This document shows positions 24,182 through 34,514 of a stretch of 64,000 bases of DNA, one piece after another. The notes under the pieces are model-generated. The model did no database searches. It saw only the letters and a list, made by a program, of their open reading frames with translations, and had not been told where the DNA came from. The DNA is from Lomentospora prolificans (lineage: Eukaryota > Ascomycota > Sordariomycetes > Microascales > Microascaceae), in the NCBI GenBank assembly GCA_029532625.1, contig JARFXM010000011.1, forward strand, positions 3,237,501-3,301,500, in the 5' to 3' direction. How positions within the stretch are numbered: position 1 is the first letter of the stretch; each line of letters opens with the position of its first letter. The position numbers and the translations under genes are program-made.

Positions 24182-26786
24182 TCGAACATCGAGCACAGCT
24201 GTAACGATAACTCTATATACGCCAGACGAGCGATTTCCAACACCTAAAGGCGGATGGTGCTGGTTTTGCGGCGTAGCTTCGGCAACCCAACTTTGGAATA
24301 CGGTCCATACTGCGCCGAGAGTCGGCAGGCAGTCACATTCTTCCTTTACATCTCTACTCCCCGTCATCGTGTACATTACTTTGGGTTGTGTATCATCTTA
24401 GACCGCATAGGCAGTGGGCGTTGAAGGATCTGTTTAAAAACAAAAGACTCGTCGGGGGGCGGCTCAGAACGGGCGCTGACTAGTACCTACTAATGGCAAA
24501 GAATAGAGACTGCAACACTTAACTACTTGCTTTCTGTGGGATAGTTTTAACCTTGTCACGCCCTATTCAAGTTCAAAAATTCTGTTCGTGTACGTTAGCA
24601 GAGTCAGGTCTCACGGCATCTTCTATCGCATGGTTCAAAATGGAGGCATTCAACTGTTAGTTTCCATGATTGTGCCCTTTTCCGACCACATAACGAGCCC
24701 GCACACAATTGATGTCTCCCAGAGGTTCTACGGCCGATCCCAAGACATACATGGGGTGAGCTCGCCTCTTAGATCAATCTTGCTTTGGATATGTAAACTG
24801 TAGATTAGGAGCGCCCAGCCAATTCGAGTTGAATGTTGCAAGGGAGCTTCTTCCGGCCAAGCTTGGCCCCAGTTCAACTTGGATATTGACTTCGTCCTCG
24901 GAGGTATCCTTCCATATCTTACCAAGTCGAGTTCAATCCAAGATTATGTGGATATCACAGACGAGCCTTAAGATCGCTAATGGTTCTAGCTAGGTATCGC
25001 CCCGGCAGCTCCGATCTGGACGGCAGTGGACAGACAATATCTTAAGACGCAATCTATCTTCGAGTTCTTCCTTCCCATATGTAACCTCCCCTGGATAGGT
25101 GCTGAAAATATCAACAGTTCCCTCGAGTTACATACCCTACCGCTCCCCGTAAGAACCTTTTCGATTCTGCGCTCTTCGGATGCACATATCTGACCAAAAG
25201 TTCTGGACGACAATACTTTCATCATGAGTGTAATCGACGTCCTCCTCGGTGCCTGTGGTCTGAGACGTAGGAAGAGGAGGCGAACGATGGTCCGGGTTCC
25301 GGTTACGGTCCCCATTCTCGTTCAACCTCAGGTATGTCCTATTTCTATTCCAGTCTTTCACTTAGTCCGTTTCAGTCCAGTCCTCCAGTCTCTGCATTCT
25401 CTTATCTTCGTTCGCTTGGGTCGGAAGGGCCTACTCGGAAAGAGCACCAAATTTTTGATTCATCGGGGTTACCTCCTCACGATGGCTTCATCATCTGCTC
25501 GCCCATATTCTAGAGACACACGTCATGAGCTGAGCCCAATGAAAAAGCTTGTCTGCTGGTTATCTAAGAAAACAGCTATGCCTGCAAACCACTTCTTCTT
25601 GTCTCCCCTTGTTCACACCAAAGAAGAAAATACCACCAGGCCAAGGTTACAGCACCAAGAGCGGAGCTTCCCAGGACAGAAACCAGGCATGTCAATGAAA
25701 CAAAGACCGCCCTCTTCATCTTACCGCCTACGTGGATATTGTTCGGAATCCCGCGAGGCGAGGCCGGATCACTCAAGTCTGATGTCGACAACGCAGCTTT
25801 GACGGGAGAGATCGAGAACGTCCTATGACTCCTTCCAACGCTTCTGACGATGCTCCATCTGATCCTCTCCCGTCAGTTTCTCCTGACCTTGAATCTTGAC
25901 TTACCTTCTCCGACGGGGAACTTGGTATGAATCAATTCGTTTCCCCAGGCGTGACAACCCATAGGAAGGAGCTCCCCGTGATGACTCTATCAGCAATCCT
26001 CCCAATGTTGACAACTTCTATTGTGTCCCTCCACCTTTGGGTCGCGACTCAGCTCCAAGGCAACCAGCTTTTAGGTCCAGACCCATGGGTGCTTCTCGAC
26101 CCTCGAACCAAAGCCAGCCAGTTTCTAGCTCTTCCCAACAGCGAAACCAGAACGCAGACATTCGAGAGAGGTTCCACGATCTCGGCTCTGCGAACCAAGA
26201 AACAAATTCTGGAGGGCTCCCGTTCGATCTTTTCATCTCTCTTGTCCATCAACGCTCCAATCTTCAACATGCGTCAACTTCACGTTCGATTTCAGGACCC
26301 TTGCAAACCTTCTCGCCATGTGCGCACGCCGGATCCAACCCTCCAGGCCATGCCACACCTCTATTTCCGAACTGATATCCGACGCGACATTGATCACGCC
26401 ACTGCGTGTCGCATCCCTGGAACTCGCTCGTTCTTGGTGAACAGTGAGGGGGATGGCGTCTACGAACCTTACGTTCCTCAGATGCACCAACCTGGCATGG
26501 GCATGCCGTTCCTCAACATGCCTGTCAACGCAAGTTCATCCGCTTTGCAGTCTTCTTGCTCAGAACTGTTGCGCTGTCACTAGCCTTCTCCCTTCCCCTT
26601 TCCCTTTATTGATGTTCTTCCGGCGGGTTCAAACCCCAGACCACACATATCTAGAGCGTCACCATAGTTGCTTGTTGTTTTCTTGACTGCGCGTATCTGC
26701 TGGTGTTCCTTCCGGTCCTGACTTGCACTCATCCTTGCTTTGCATTCTCGCTGTGACTTCAACTAACGCATGGTAATGGCTCTTAG
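24182..26786. other. Unresolved; probable 5' exons of the next gene
   Basis: This stretch shows exon-like islands on the + strand that I could not join reliably. One at about 25964-26250 follows a CATAG acceptor and encodes a Ser/Gln/Pro-rich segment (NQSQPVSSSSQQRNQNADIR). Another at about 26456-26530 encodes YEPYVPQMHQPGMGMPF. The branch site CTAAC at 26762-26766 and acceptor at 26786 lead into the clear last exon. Between 25820 and 25900 a short Ser/Pro/Asp-rich frame is also open. Minus-strand fragments at 25137-25361 and 25576-25791 are possible but weaker. Nothing is recognised in 24182-25200. The islands are best read as earlier exons of the 26787 gene, or as a decayed version of them. 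Confidence 0.35.
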
Positions 26787-27275
26787 ATTGACTTCCAGCA
26801 GCCCAATCCTCAGGGTGGCCTTGCCGCTTCCTTCCACCCTCTGCCGCTCCAACCAGTTCCCCTCTACGGTCAACTTGGCGTTCAGGGTATCATCGCGACT
26901 GCACCCCAACCCGAACAGTTGGGCTCTGGCCTTTTCGCCCACCATCACCTCCCACGCGGCGGTGGCCCTGCACCTCAGGGTCCTGTTGCATATGGCGCCG
27001 TCATGAGCCCCGCCCATCCCGGCGTCTTGTATAGCGACGGCTTCGGAGGCTATGTCACCGACCCCAACGTCAACTGGCCAGGCCATGACCAGCGCCCTGT
27101 CACGGCCGAGGATTTCCAGCCGCTTGATGAGGACCCCAGCCGCATGTACTATTGCCGCGAGCTCGATGGCCGCTGGACCCTTCGTTCTCGGTTCGCCATT
27201 AGGATGGAGCGTGATGCCTTCCGTTGGTACCTTACCCCTGATGGCATGTTCTATGCCGTCCATCTTCAGGAGTAA
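26787..27275 (+). CDS. 3' exon of a conserved fungal Pro/Gln-rich protein
   Basis: Only the last exon is confident: it begins after the acceptor at 26786 (phase 0) and encodes 162 residues to the stop at 27273-27275. The first half is Pro/Gln/Gly-rich low complexity (QPNPQGGLAASFHPLPLQPV). The last ~50 residues form a compact segment, DEDPSRMYYCRELDG, then RWTLRSRFAIRMERDAFRWY and GMFYAVHL. This resembles a C-terminal 'YWCRELDGSWT' segment I recall from uncharacterised fungal proteins; no function is known to me. The start codon and upstream exons, probably between 25800 and 26530, are unresolved. No good donor was found for the previous exon, so a damaged gene is possible. Confidence 0.6.
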   Translation: MDFQQPNPQGGLAASFHPLPLQPVPLYGQLGVQGIIATAPQPEQLGSGLFAHHHLPRGGGPAPQGPVAYGAVMSPAHPGVLYSDGFGGYVTDPNVNWPGHDQRPVTAEDFQPLDEDPSRMYYCRELDGRWTLRSRFAIRMERDAFRWYLTPDGMFYAVHLQE

Positions 27276-28515
27276 ACCTTGCCTAATGCTTGTTCAACCC
27301 GATCGTCCACGGTTCCCGAGATCGAAAAGTATTGGAGTGTTCGACACGGGCAAACACCATTAAGCTCGAGAAGAGTATGTATATTGACCCTTGGTATGTT
27401 TGTCTTCTACGTATACTTACATGTTTAATGATGCCTAGATGAGGCTATGGTTCTGTAGGGTCCCATTCGACTCCATCGTTCGTTTTGATACCGATTTTCT
27501 ATTTGCATCTTGCCGGCTTTCGGGTACGGAAAAGGGGATCTAGGGCAAGAGAAGGAACCGGAGTTCGGGGAGTCGAAGGAGGGTTGTACTTTCAGTTATA
27601 AGACCGCTGCATCCGAACATTGTAGGCTGGCTGTACCACCCAGGCCGCTGGATCTCTTCCAGAGGACCATTGCGTATCAAACGATTCCACATGTAGTTTC
27701 AGTAATCAACAAATCGGTTTCCAACACGGTTGTATAGCAGGGCTGGTGACCCCGCAGGACCTATGATCAGTGCCCCTGGTGCTCTTGGTTCTCGCCAACT
27801 TGCGAGGGTGCCTTGTCCAAGGGCATGGGAGCACTTGTAGAAGCCTCTCGACTGGCGAACACTCGTTCACTGCTGGCACAGACCACACACGTCTTAGAAA
27901 CATGCGTTTTTTCGAACAAACAGGCGACTCCCAAAACCCAACACTTTTTCAAGAAGACAAGGCTGCCACCAGAAGAGTAATGCGAGAAACCGAGAATGAG
28001 AAACATTTGATATCACCGAATGAATGCTGGCCAGTAGATGAGCGGAACTCAGCGATTAGGATACGCTAGCGCTAGCCTTTACTATATGCTTCGCGGTGCC
28101 TCATTCTATTTTATCTCAGCATTAATTCCATCGTCTCATGGCCCAACCTTCCTTCCACTTCGGGACCGGTAAAAACATCCGGCCAGAATAGACGCCGCGA
28201 CTATGCCGAGGCAATCTTCTGCCCCCCGTAGGAGAATTATCCCCGATAAAAGCAATTCCTCAGGCACTTCATCACAGTGAGGATTTCTGTAACCCTTAGA
28301 AGCGCCTAGCCAATAATTGCCTCATTTTGTCTTCCCCGAGCCTCCACTTAAAGGAAATGACGTGACGCTCAAGACGGGCATCACTTCACTTCCATGTCGA
28401 TTCTAGTGTGAGGTAAGATGAAATAAGAAAGATATTCTTGTCCCGAGTTCAAATTTACTGAAACGATTTCGAAACTTCTGGTTTGAAGCCGACACCGAAA
28501 AAACAATACGGAAGC
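27276..28515. other. Intergenic
   Basis: No gene is recognised. The stretch contains the 3' end of the preceding gene and the promoter of the dephospho-CoA kinase. Short ORFs on both strands have no recognisable content. Confidence 0.5.
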
Positions 28516-29340
28516 ATGTTGTTCATTGGTCTCACTGGGTCCATCGCGACCGGCAAATCCACCGTGTCATCTATCCTGGGAGCGCCCCCTTACTCCATCC
28601 CCATCATCGACGCAGATGTCCTGGCGCGCAAGGTCGTGGAGCCCGGAACCAAGGGTTACGATGCCATCGTGAAGTACTTTGGCCCAACCACGCCGGAACT
28701 GCTCGTGCCCGCGTCCGAAACCATGCCTGAAAACGGCCCAGATGGCAAGGGACGGCCGCTGAATAGGCCCGCTTTGGGCCGGAGAGTGTTTGGCGATAGC
28801 GAGGAGCGTAAGAAGGATCGTGGAGTTCTGAACGGAATCGTGCACCCGGCTGTGAGGACGGAGATGTACAAGGCCATTCTATCGGCGTATTTTAAGGGCC
28901 ACTGGGCCGTCATTCTCGACGTGCCGCTACTGTTCGAGGCGGGCATGGACAAGCTCTGCGGTACTGTCATGGTTGTTGCGGTGTCGGATCCCGAAATCCA
29001 GATGCAGAGGTTGATGGACAGGGATACGCATCTGACCAGGGAGGATGCCGAAAATCGGGTGCGCAGCCAGGGAGACGTCAGGATCAAGGCGAAGCGATGC
29101 ACCGCGCGGGGTCCTGGACGGGGTGTCGTGCTGCTGAATGACGGGACGAAAGAGGACTTGAAGAAGAGCATCGACGAGGCCATCAAGGAACTGGAGAAGG
29201 CGAGTCCGAGCTGGTGGGCATGGTTCCTGCTCGCCTGCCCTCCCCTTGCCGCCGCCAAGGGGGCTTGGGAGTATTGGCAGAATGGACAGATTAATAAGAG
29301 GTGGGCTGTCCAGGAGAAGGAGATTACAGCGAAGCTCTGA
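28516..29340 (+). CDS. CAB5: Dephospho-CoA kinase
   Basis: Catalyses the last step of coenzyme A synthesis, phosphorylating the 3' hydroxyl of dephospho-CoA with ATP. A single-exon 274-aa protein. The P-loop GSIATGKST is at residues 8-16, followed by IIDADVLARKVVEPG (the DxD and Asp ligands of the CoaE fold), LNGIVHPAVR, DVPLLFEAG and the lid-proximal DRDTHLTREDAENRVRSQ. Start ATG 28516 gives MLFIGLTGS, the usual family N-terminus; the frame upstream begins only with TTG. After the kinase domain there is a hydrophobic stretch (WWAWFLLACPPLAAAKGAW, about residues 233-251) that could anchor the enzyme to a membrane. It has no operon-like partner; the next gene starts 680 bp downstream. Confidence 0.95.
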   Translation: MLFIGLTGSIATGKSTVSSILGAPPYSIPIIDADVLARKVVEPGTKGYDAIVKYFGPTTPELLVPASETMPENGPDGKGRPLNRPALGRRVFGDSEERKKDRGVLNGIVHPAVRTEMYKAILSAYFKGHWAVILDVPLLFEAGMDKLCGTVMVVAVSDPEIQMQRLMDRDTHLTREDAENRVRSQGDVRIKAKRCTARGPGRGVVLLNDGTKEDLKKSIDEAIKELEKASPSWWAWFLLACPPLAAAKGAWEYWQNGQINKRWAVQEKEITAKL

Positions 29341-30019
29341 TGTGTTTGATCTATTTTTTCTTCTGTTGTTTCTTTGACATGTTACTCTAGAATCGGCGGA
29401 GACATTCCTTGTGCGTTTTCTTTCTGTAAAGCAATGAATGCATTTATACAAAGTATTCTATGGTGGAACTCGCGAGTGGTTTGGCATTTCGGGTGGTCGA
29501 GATTGTCTTTCTGGGTTGCTACTGGTATTTAGGTGTGCGTGTCTATTTGTAGACAAGTCTACGATATCGAAGTATCATGAGGCATTCCAAGTTTCTCCCG
29601 GGAATCTTTGCTCCCAGCCAAACCGCTATCCTGCCAGCTGAAGGAGCTTCCGAGGTGAACAATAAAGGGTATTATTATACACTTGAATCCCACCTTATTC
29701 CCTCTGCCCTGACGGGATTTTCGAAGATTATTCCTAGAATAACCGTCAATAAGACTGCACCTCTCTAGTCTGTCTATTCAGTCCCGTTGTCTGCTCCTTC
29801 TCTTCCGGCCACCAGCTGAGGCGCGACTTCCATTATAGCCACTGATTCTGCCAGCCTCTCCGAGTTCCTGATCCTCCCCAAACCTTGCACTTAAACCCTT
29901 GGAATTCCATCTTATCCCACTCTTGTCCCCATCGTTAATTTCCATCTACCACTCCGAAGTCATCACCTTCACATCTCCAGTTCACATCCCCTTGCAATCA
30001 CCGACGACGATCCTTGGAT
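29341..30019. other. Intergenic, promoter of the Trp-rich protein gene
   Basis: No gene is seen. CT-rich sequence at about 29760-30000 directly precedes the next start codon and is typical of fungal promoters and leaders. Confidence 0.5.
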
Positions 30020-32512
30020 ATGGTTCGTCGAGAACCTCTGTTCAAGCCTTCATTCTTCTGCGAATGGGCGGCAGGAACATCTATCGATAGTGCCATCAAA
30101 CGGGCAGAGAAGCGTCGCCTCCGTGAGGAAGCCAAAGAGCGCGAGGCCGCCGAGGCCGAAGCAGAGGCAGACGATAATGCTGAAGCAGATGCAGAGGCAG
30201 AGGTAGAAGCAGAGGCAAAACCAGCACCAGAGCCAGAACCGCCCGAAGAAGATCCTCCCAAGAAAAAGTCAATCGTCAAAATCGAAGTGACGACCGACGA
30301 TGAGTCCGAGACTGATGCTGTCACCGTTACCTACCCCCGAAGGGGCTCAAAGGCTCGAGCCGTGATGCTCTCCACAGACGATTCCGAATCGCAGGCGAGC
30401 GGTAAGAAAGTCAGGTTCGAAAAGCCATTGAAGTCTGCCCTTAAGAAGCGCTCGGTGAGTTTCAGGCCGTTCAGGGGCAGGAGGAGGCGGCGATCCTCCT
30501 CCTACTCTTCTTCTTCCGACGACTAGAATTCGTCTGATGATGACAAATCGGATGCCTCCACACTCTCTTTTGAAGGAAGCATGGCTGTCTATTCCAGTGA
30601 CGGGTCCTCTACTAGTGAGATATATACCCCTTTGACCAGGAAGATGCGAAGAGCAGCAGCCCGTAGAGTGCGAAGAGAGAGAAGGCGCCGCCGCTTTAGA
30701 AGCCCGAGTCCGACTACCTCTTCCGATACCGACAATGACGGCCTGAGCGAGAGTGGCTCCTCGCCTCCTACCCGCCGACGAAAGAAGCGGGATAAGAGCA
30801 CATCAGTTAAGGGTTTGTCATCTGAGGCTCCCGGAACTGACGTTGAGCTCTTGAATGAGCCTGACTCCAAGGCCAAAGTGTCTGGTTCGCGCATAAGGCG
30901 AAGGCTGAGGAGACGGTCGAGGCCGTCTTCTTCATCACGTCTGAAGAAGGCCACAAGTCAGCCTGATCTAGAGGGCTCATCTTCGGAAAAGGAAAGTGAT
31001 GCGGAATCATCGAAGCCCAAAAGCAGAAGCCGGCGTGCCCAAAAGAAGAAGAAAACGGACAAGAAGGATAAACGTAAGAAGACTGTTCAGTTTGACCAGA
31101 CAAGTGATGAAGATACCGAAGTTCCTGGCAGCCGGTCAGGTCATTCATCTGAAGGAGCTTCGGGGAAGAAGTACCCTGCAGCCAACTCCGATCCGCCTCT
31201 CAGACGACCAAACTTAATCAAACCCATTCGCAACGAAGTCATGCAAGTTGAGCATACTGTTGAAGGGCCCGAGGACCCGCGTCCAAATGCATTTGTCGAC
31301 AGCGACGCGAATATCGTCCGTGTCTACCACGGCCCCGCTTATGGAAATCGCGGTGGGAAACTGTATCCTTGCCGAGACACCTTACACTATCCATTACCGA
31401 TTGGCGTTCCACACCCTCTCAACAATCCGTATCGTGATGGCTTTTCTCCGCTCCATGGGCAGCCTTCTACGGCCGCACAAAATCCAGGCCAGATACCACC
31501 TTATATAGCTCCTATGGGCCAGTACGCGGGAATGAGTCATGATCCAAGCAGCTATCCAGTTCCATACCCCCAGCATCCATATCCGCAACCTCCTCCTCCA
31601 GGCTTCAAGCCTATGCCTCCTTATCCTCTGTATTCGGCATACCCTCAGGTGCCATCAGCCTACCACGAACGTAAACGACCGTCCCGAAAACCTCAAACAC
31701 ACACAACTGGGGCCTCTGAGAATGAAAATTGGAACCAATCGCAGGGCACCGGCCCTGCTACCAACAACTCCCAAGGCCTCTGGGGAATTAATGATCATCC
31801 TAGCCAGTGGAAATCCTCAACCAGAGACAGCGGCGACCGTGATATGTGGGCGGATATTCCTCCTCCCAAGTCCAGTCACGGAAGTAACAATAGCCACCCA
31901 GACAATTGGAGTGCCAGGGCTTCGCCGCAAAAGTCCCACAACTCTGCCACCGGCATCAATAATGACGGCTGGGGTGGAGGTAGCAACTCAGGTTGGAACA
32001 ATGGACCCTCTAGTACAACGGGTAAAGCTGATTCTGATAGTAACTGGAACGGAAATGGCTCGAACGCCGGGGCACGCGGCGGCTGGGGTAACGACACCGG
32101 GTGGGGCAACGGGCCGAACCAGCAAAACAGTTCTTCTGCCGGCTCCAAAACCGCTGAGTCCGCCTGGGGCGCACCCGCTGGCAACGATTATTGGGCACCC
32201 ACCTCCCATCAACACGCCTCTAAGGCATCCCACCATGACAGCAGGCATTCCCAGTACGGCAGCTCCGCGCCACAGAACCAGAATAACAACGTCTACGGCG
32301 CAGACGGGAGCCCCCCTGGATGGTCCGGATCAGCGAGCGGTAGCGCCAGGCGAAGCGGCGCTTCAAGAATGCCCGGGTCGTGGACCGAGTCGGGTACAGA
32401 TCCCGAGGGCACACCGGAGGGAATACAATGGGGCTCGTGGATGGACCCTTCCCTCTCGCGGAGCACGAAGAAGCATAAGCAGCAGCAGACACAGCACGAG
32501 GACATCTGGTAA
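30020..32512 (+). CDS. Low-complexity GW/WG-rich protein, function unknown
   Basis: An 806-aa protein if exons 30020-30454 and 30527-32512 are joined by removing the 72-nt intron 30455-30526 (GTGAGT...TAG, phase 0), which fuses two consecutive open frames. In order: an acidic Glu/Ala repeat (about 35-75), KVRF (130-133), an Arg/Ser-rich segment (about 184-240), KTVQF (330-334), a compact segment NAFVDSDANIVRVYHGPAYG (about 391-450) that I recall as conserved in fungal proteins, a Pro/Tyr-rich stretch (450-530), and a Trp-rich tail (545-790) with about 16 Trp flanked by Gly, Asn, Ser or Asp (NNDGWGGGSNSGWNN, GGWGNDTGWGNGP). The tail resembles Argonaute-hook GW/WG regions; KVRF and KTVQF fit PP1-docking motifs. 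Both are inferences. No membrane segment or signal peptide. Confidence 0.8.
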
Positions 32513-33218
32513 ATATTGGGAGGTGCCGCGCCCCAACGAGTATCGACGGCCGAAAGCCTTGTTGATTCAGCTTTGCACAAGGGGGTAGATCTTATTGTTT
32601 TCTTTCGTTCCTTCTTTACCCGCTCTAGTTAAAACTAGTATGGAACTGGTAGTCCTCTAGAGGAACCAAGAGCAATCTGAATTACTGAACACTACTTATG
32701 CAGATCCATTCGCGAATGTTAGATCTGCTGGGTTCACGGGTCACGAATGACAAGGTATAGCAGTAATTGAGGACATGAATAACGCCTTCTCACGTTAGAC
32801 AGAGATTGCGTGGCGTTGTAGGCTTATTTGTTGTGCACATATTTTCCAACTGTCGAGTACGTGCATCGTTCGAAACCTGGGTGGTTTATCAAGGCAGTCA
32901 ATGCAAGATTGTCAAACTAAGTGTACATACAGACTAGAAATGTGGATAGAGGGGTGATGGGTGTAAACACTATGAAGCTTTTCTGTAACCCCTGATCCGT
33001 CTCTCCCATGCGGTAAAAAGAAATAAAAGTAAACCATTGGACTTTCTCCTTGTGTCATTATCCTGCCAATAGCGAAATAAGTACAGAACATACGGCGAGG
33101 ACGTATTATGGAAAGAGTCAAGAGGAGAGCCAAAACGGAACCCAAGGCTGCGTTGAGAGAGACAGAGAGATTAGAATAACGCCCACATCAGTGCCAGTTT
33201 TCAGACACTAGAAGGCAT
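32513..33218. other. Intergenic between convergent genes
   Basis: The Trp-rich protein gene and eIF5 converge here, so the 706 bp hold two 3' UTRs and terminators. No further gene is recognised. Confidence 0.5.
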
Positions 33219-34514
33219 CTACTCAGAATCTTCATCAGAGTCTTCCTCCTCAGCCTCGTCAAGCCAGATGAGGAAGGGCTCGGCAGCCTTGCGAACCTTC
33301 TTAGAGGTGGGCAGGTCAATGTATTTCTTGCTGGCCTTGGTGCCCCACTTCTTGACGACCTCCTCACTGATAAGATCGTAGTGGTAGTAGAGCTGCAAGA
33401 TCTTGACGACCTGCTGGTACAGCTCAGGCTTATCCTTGCCGTTGAGACCAATGAAACGCTCGGTTCCGCCGAGGAGGGATCGCTCGTGCTTCTCAGAGGT
33501 GATCATGTTCTTGAGCATGGAGGCGCGCTTCGGGATCTGAGCGCAGATCTTGTCGGTATCGAAGATAGTCTGGACGAGAACGAGAAGGGTGCGATGCTTG
33601 CCTTCGATGCCGAGTTCCTTAGCCTTGACATAAATGTCAATGGAGTCAACGGCATCGGTGCTGCCCTTCTCATGTACCTGCTCCTGAATCCAGTTTCCGA
33701 GCTGATCATAGACGCTGTTGCCGCCCTCACCATCCTCGTCCTCGTCGCCACCGAAAGAGAGCTTCTGCTTGAACTCGTCGGGGAGCGAAGCCTGGCGAGC
33801 CTTGACGGCGGCCTCGCTCATGTCGACAGCCCACTCGTCATCCTTAGATTCAGCCTCCTCAGCCGCCTCGAAAGCATCCGCTTTCACCTTCTCGAACTCA
33901 TCGTCACTGCCAGCGTCGGCAGCAGGAGCACCCTTGCCACCGCTTCCGGAGCCGTCGGATGCATCCTCACCGCCACTACCGTGGCCATTCTCCACGCCGT
34001 TGCCGTTTTGCTGGTTTAGCTGCTGCTGCTTAGCCTTTCGGGCAGCCTTTCGCTCAGCTTTGTCCTTCTTGCCCTTCTTAGGTTGGTTCTTCAGGATGAA
34101 GCCACTAAGCTTGAGTCGGAGGTCAACATCACTTCGCTGACCACATGCCTTGCAGTCAAGGAGGATACGATCGTCCTTGATGACTACATCGGTCTCAGGA
34201 TTCTTGCACTTCTTGCATAGAACGAACTTGGAGATGAACCCGTCAAGGTGGTCCTGAAGCTTGCTAGCTTCGTGGGCACCGTTGATGATCCATCGATCAT
34301 CGGGAGGATCAATGTTGGTCTGAGCGCCAAGTTCAAAGCCAAAGAACTTGATGACGTAAGAACCAGGTCGAGAGAGCGACTGAGCGACACTGCTGAGGTT
34401 GACAATAACGGTCTTGATGCCATTGCCTTTGCCTTCAATCTTGGTCTGAAGCCTTTCCATCTTGTAGCGATAGAAAGCATCGCTAACATCGCGGCGAACA
34501 TTGATGAGAGCCAT
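33219..34514 (-). CDS. TIF5: Translation initiation factor eIF5
   Basis: GTPase-activating protein for eIF2 in the 43S/48S complex; promotes GTP hydrolysis upon start-codon recognition. A single-exon 431-aa protein. N-terminal domain: VSDAFYRYKM with Arg16 equivalent to the arginine finger (Arg15 of human eIF5), then VEGKGNGIKT-like KIEGKGNGIKTVIVNL and FGFELGAQTNID. The C4 zinc finger is C100, C103, C121, C124 (CKKCKNPETD...CKACG). A Lys-rich linker and Gly/Asn/Asp-rich region follow, then the C-terminal W2/HEAT domain that binds eIF2-beta and eIF3c, ending in the acidic AA-box FLIWLDEAEEEDSDEDSE. Start ATG 34514 matches the family start. Length is typical (405-430 aa). Confidence 0.98.
   Translation of the reverse strand: MALINVRRDVSDAFYRYKMERLQTKIEGKGNGIKTVIVNLSSVAQSLSRPGSYVIKFFGFELGAQTNIDPPDDRWIINGAHEASKLQDHLDGFISKFVLCKKCKNPETDVVIKDDRILLDCKACGQRSDVDLRLKLSGFILKNQPKKGKKDKAERKAARKAKQQQLNQQNGNGVENGHGSGGEDASDGSGSGGKGAPAADAGSDDEFEKVKADAFEAAEEAESKDDEWAVDMSEAAVKARQASLPDEFKQKLSFGGDEDEDGEGGNSVYDQLGNWIQEQVHEKGSTDAVDSIDIYVKAKELGIEGKHRTLLVLVQTIFDTDKICAQIPKRASMLKNMITSEKHERSLLGGTERFIGLNGKDKPELYQQVVKILQLYYHYDLISEEVVKKWGTKASKKYIDLPTSKKVRKAAEPFLIWLDEAEEEDSDEDSE

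Noticed and set aside
25137..25791. Minus-strand ORFs, one with a possible membrane segment (FVSLTCLVSVLGSSALGAVT)
   Set aside because: Short, no conserved motif, and in conflict with more exon-like + strand islands; not enough to call a gene.
31539..32588. 349-aa + ORF
   Set aside because: Out-of-frame shadow of the GW-rich protein, produced by its repetitive codons.
33381..34019. 212-aa + ORF opposite eIF5
   Set aside because: Antisense shadow of a conserved gene.
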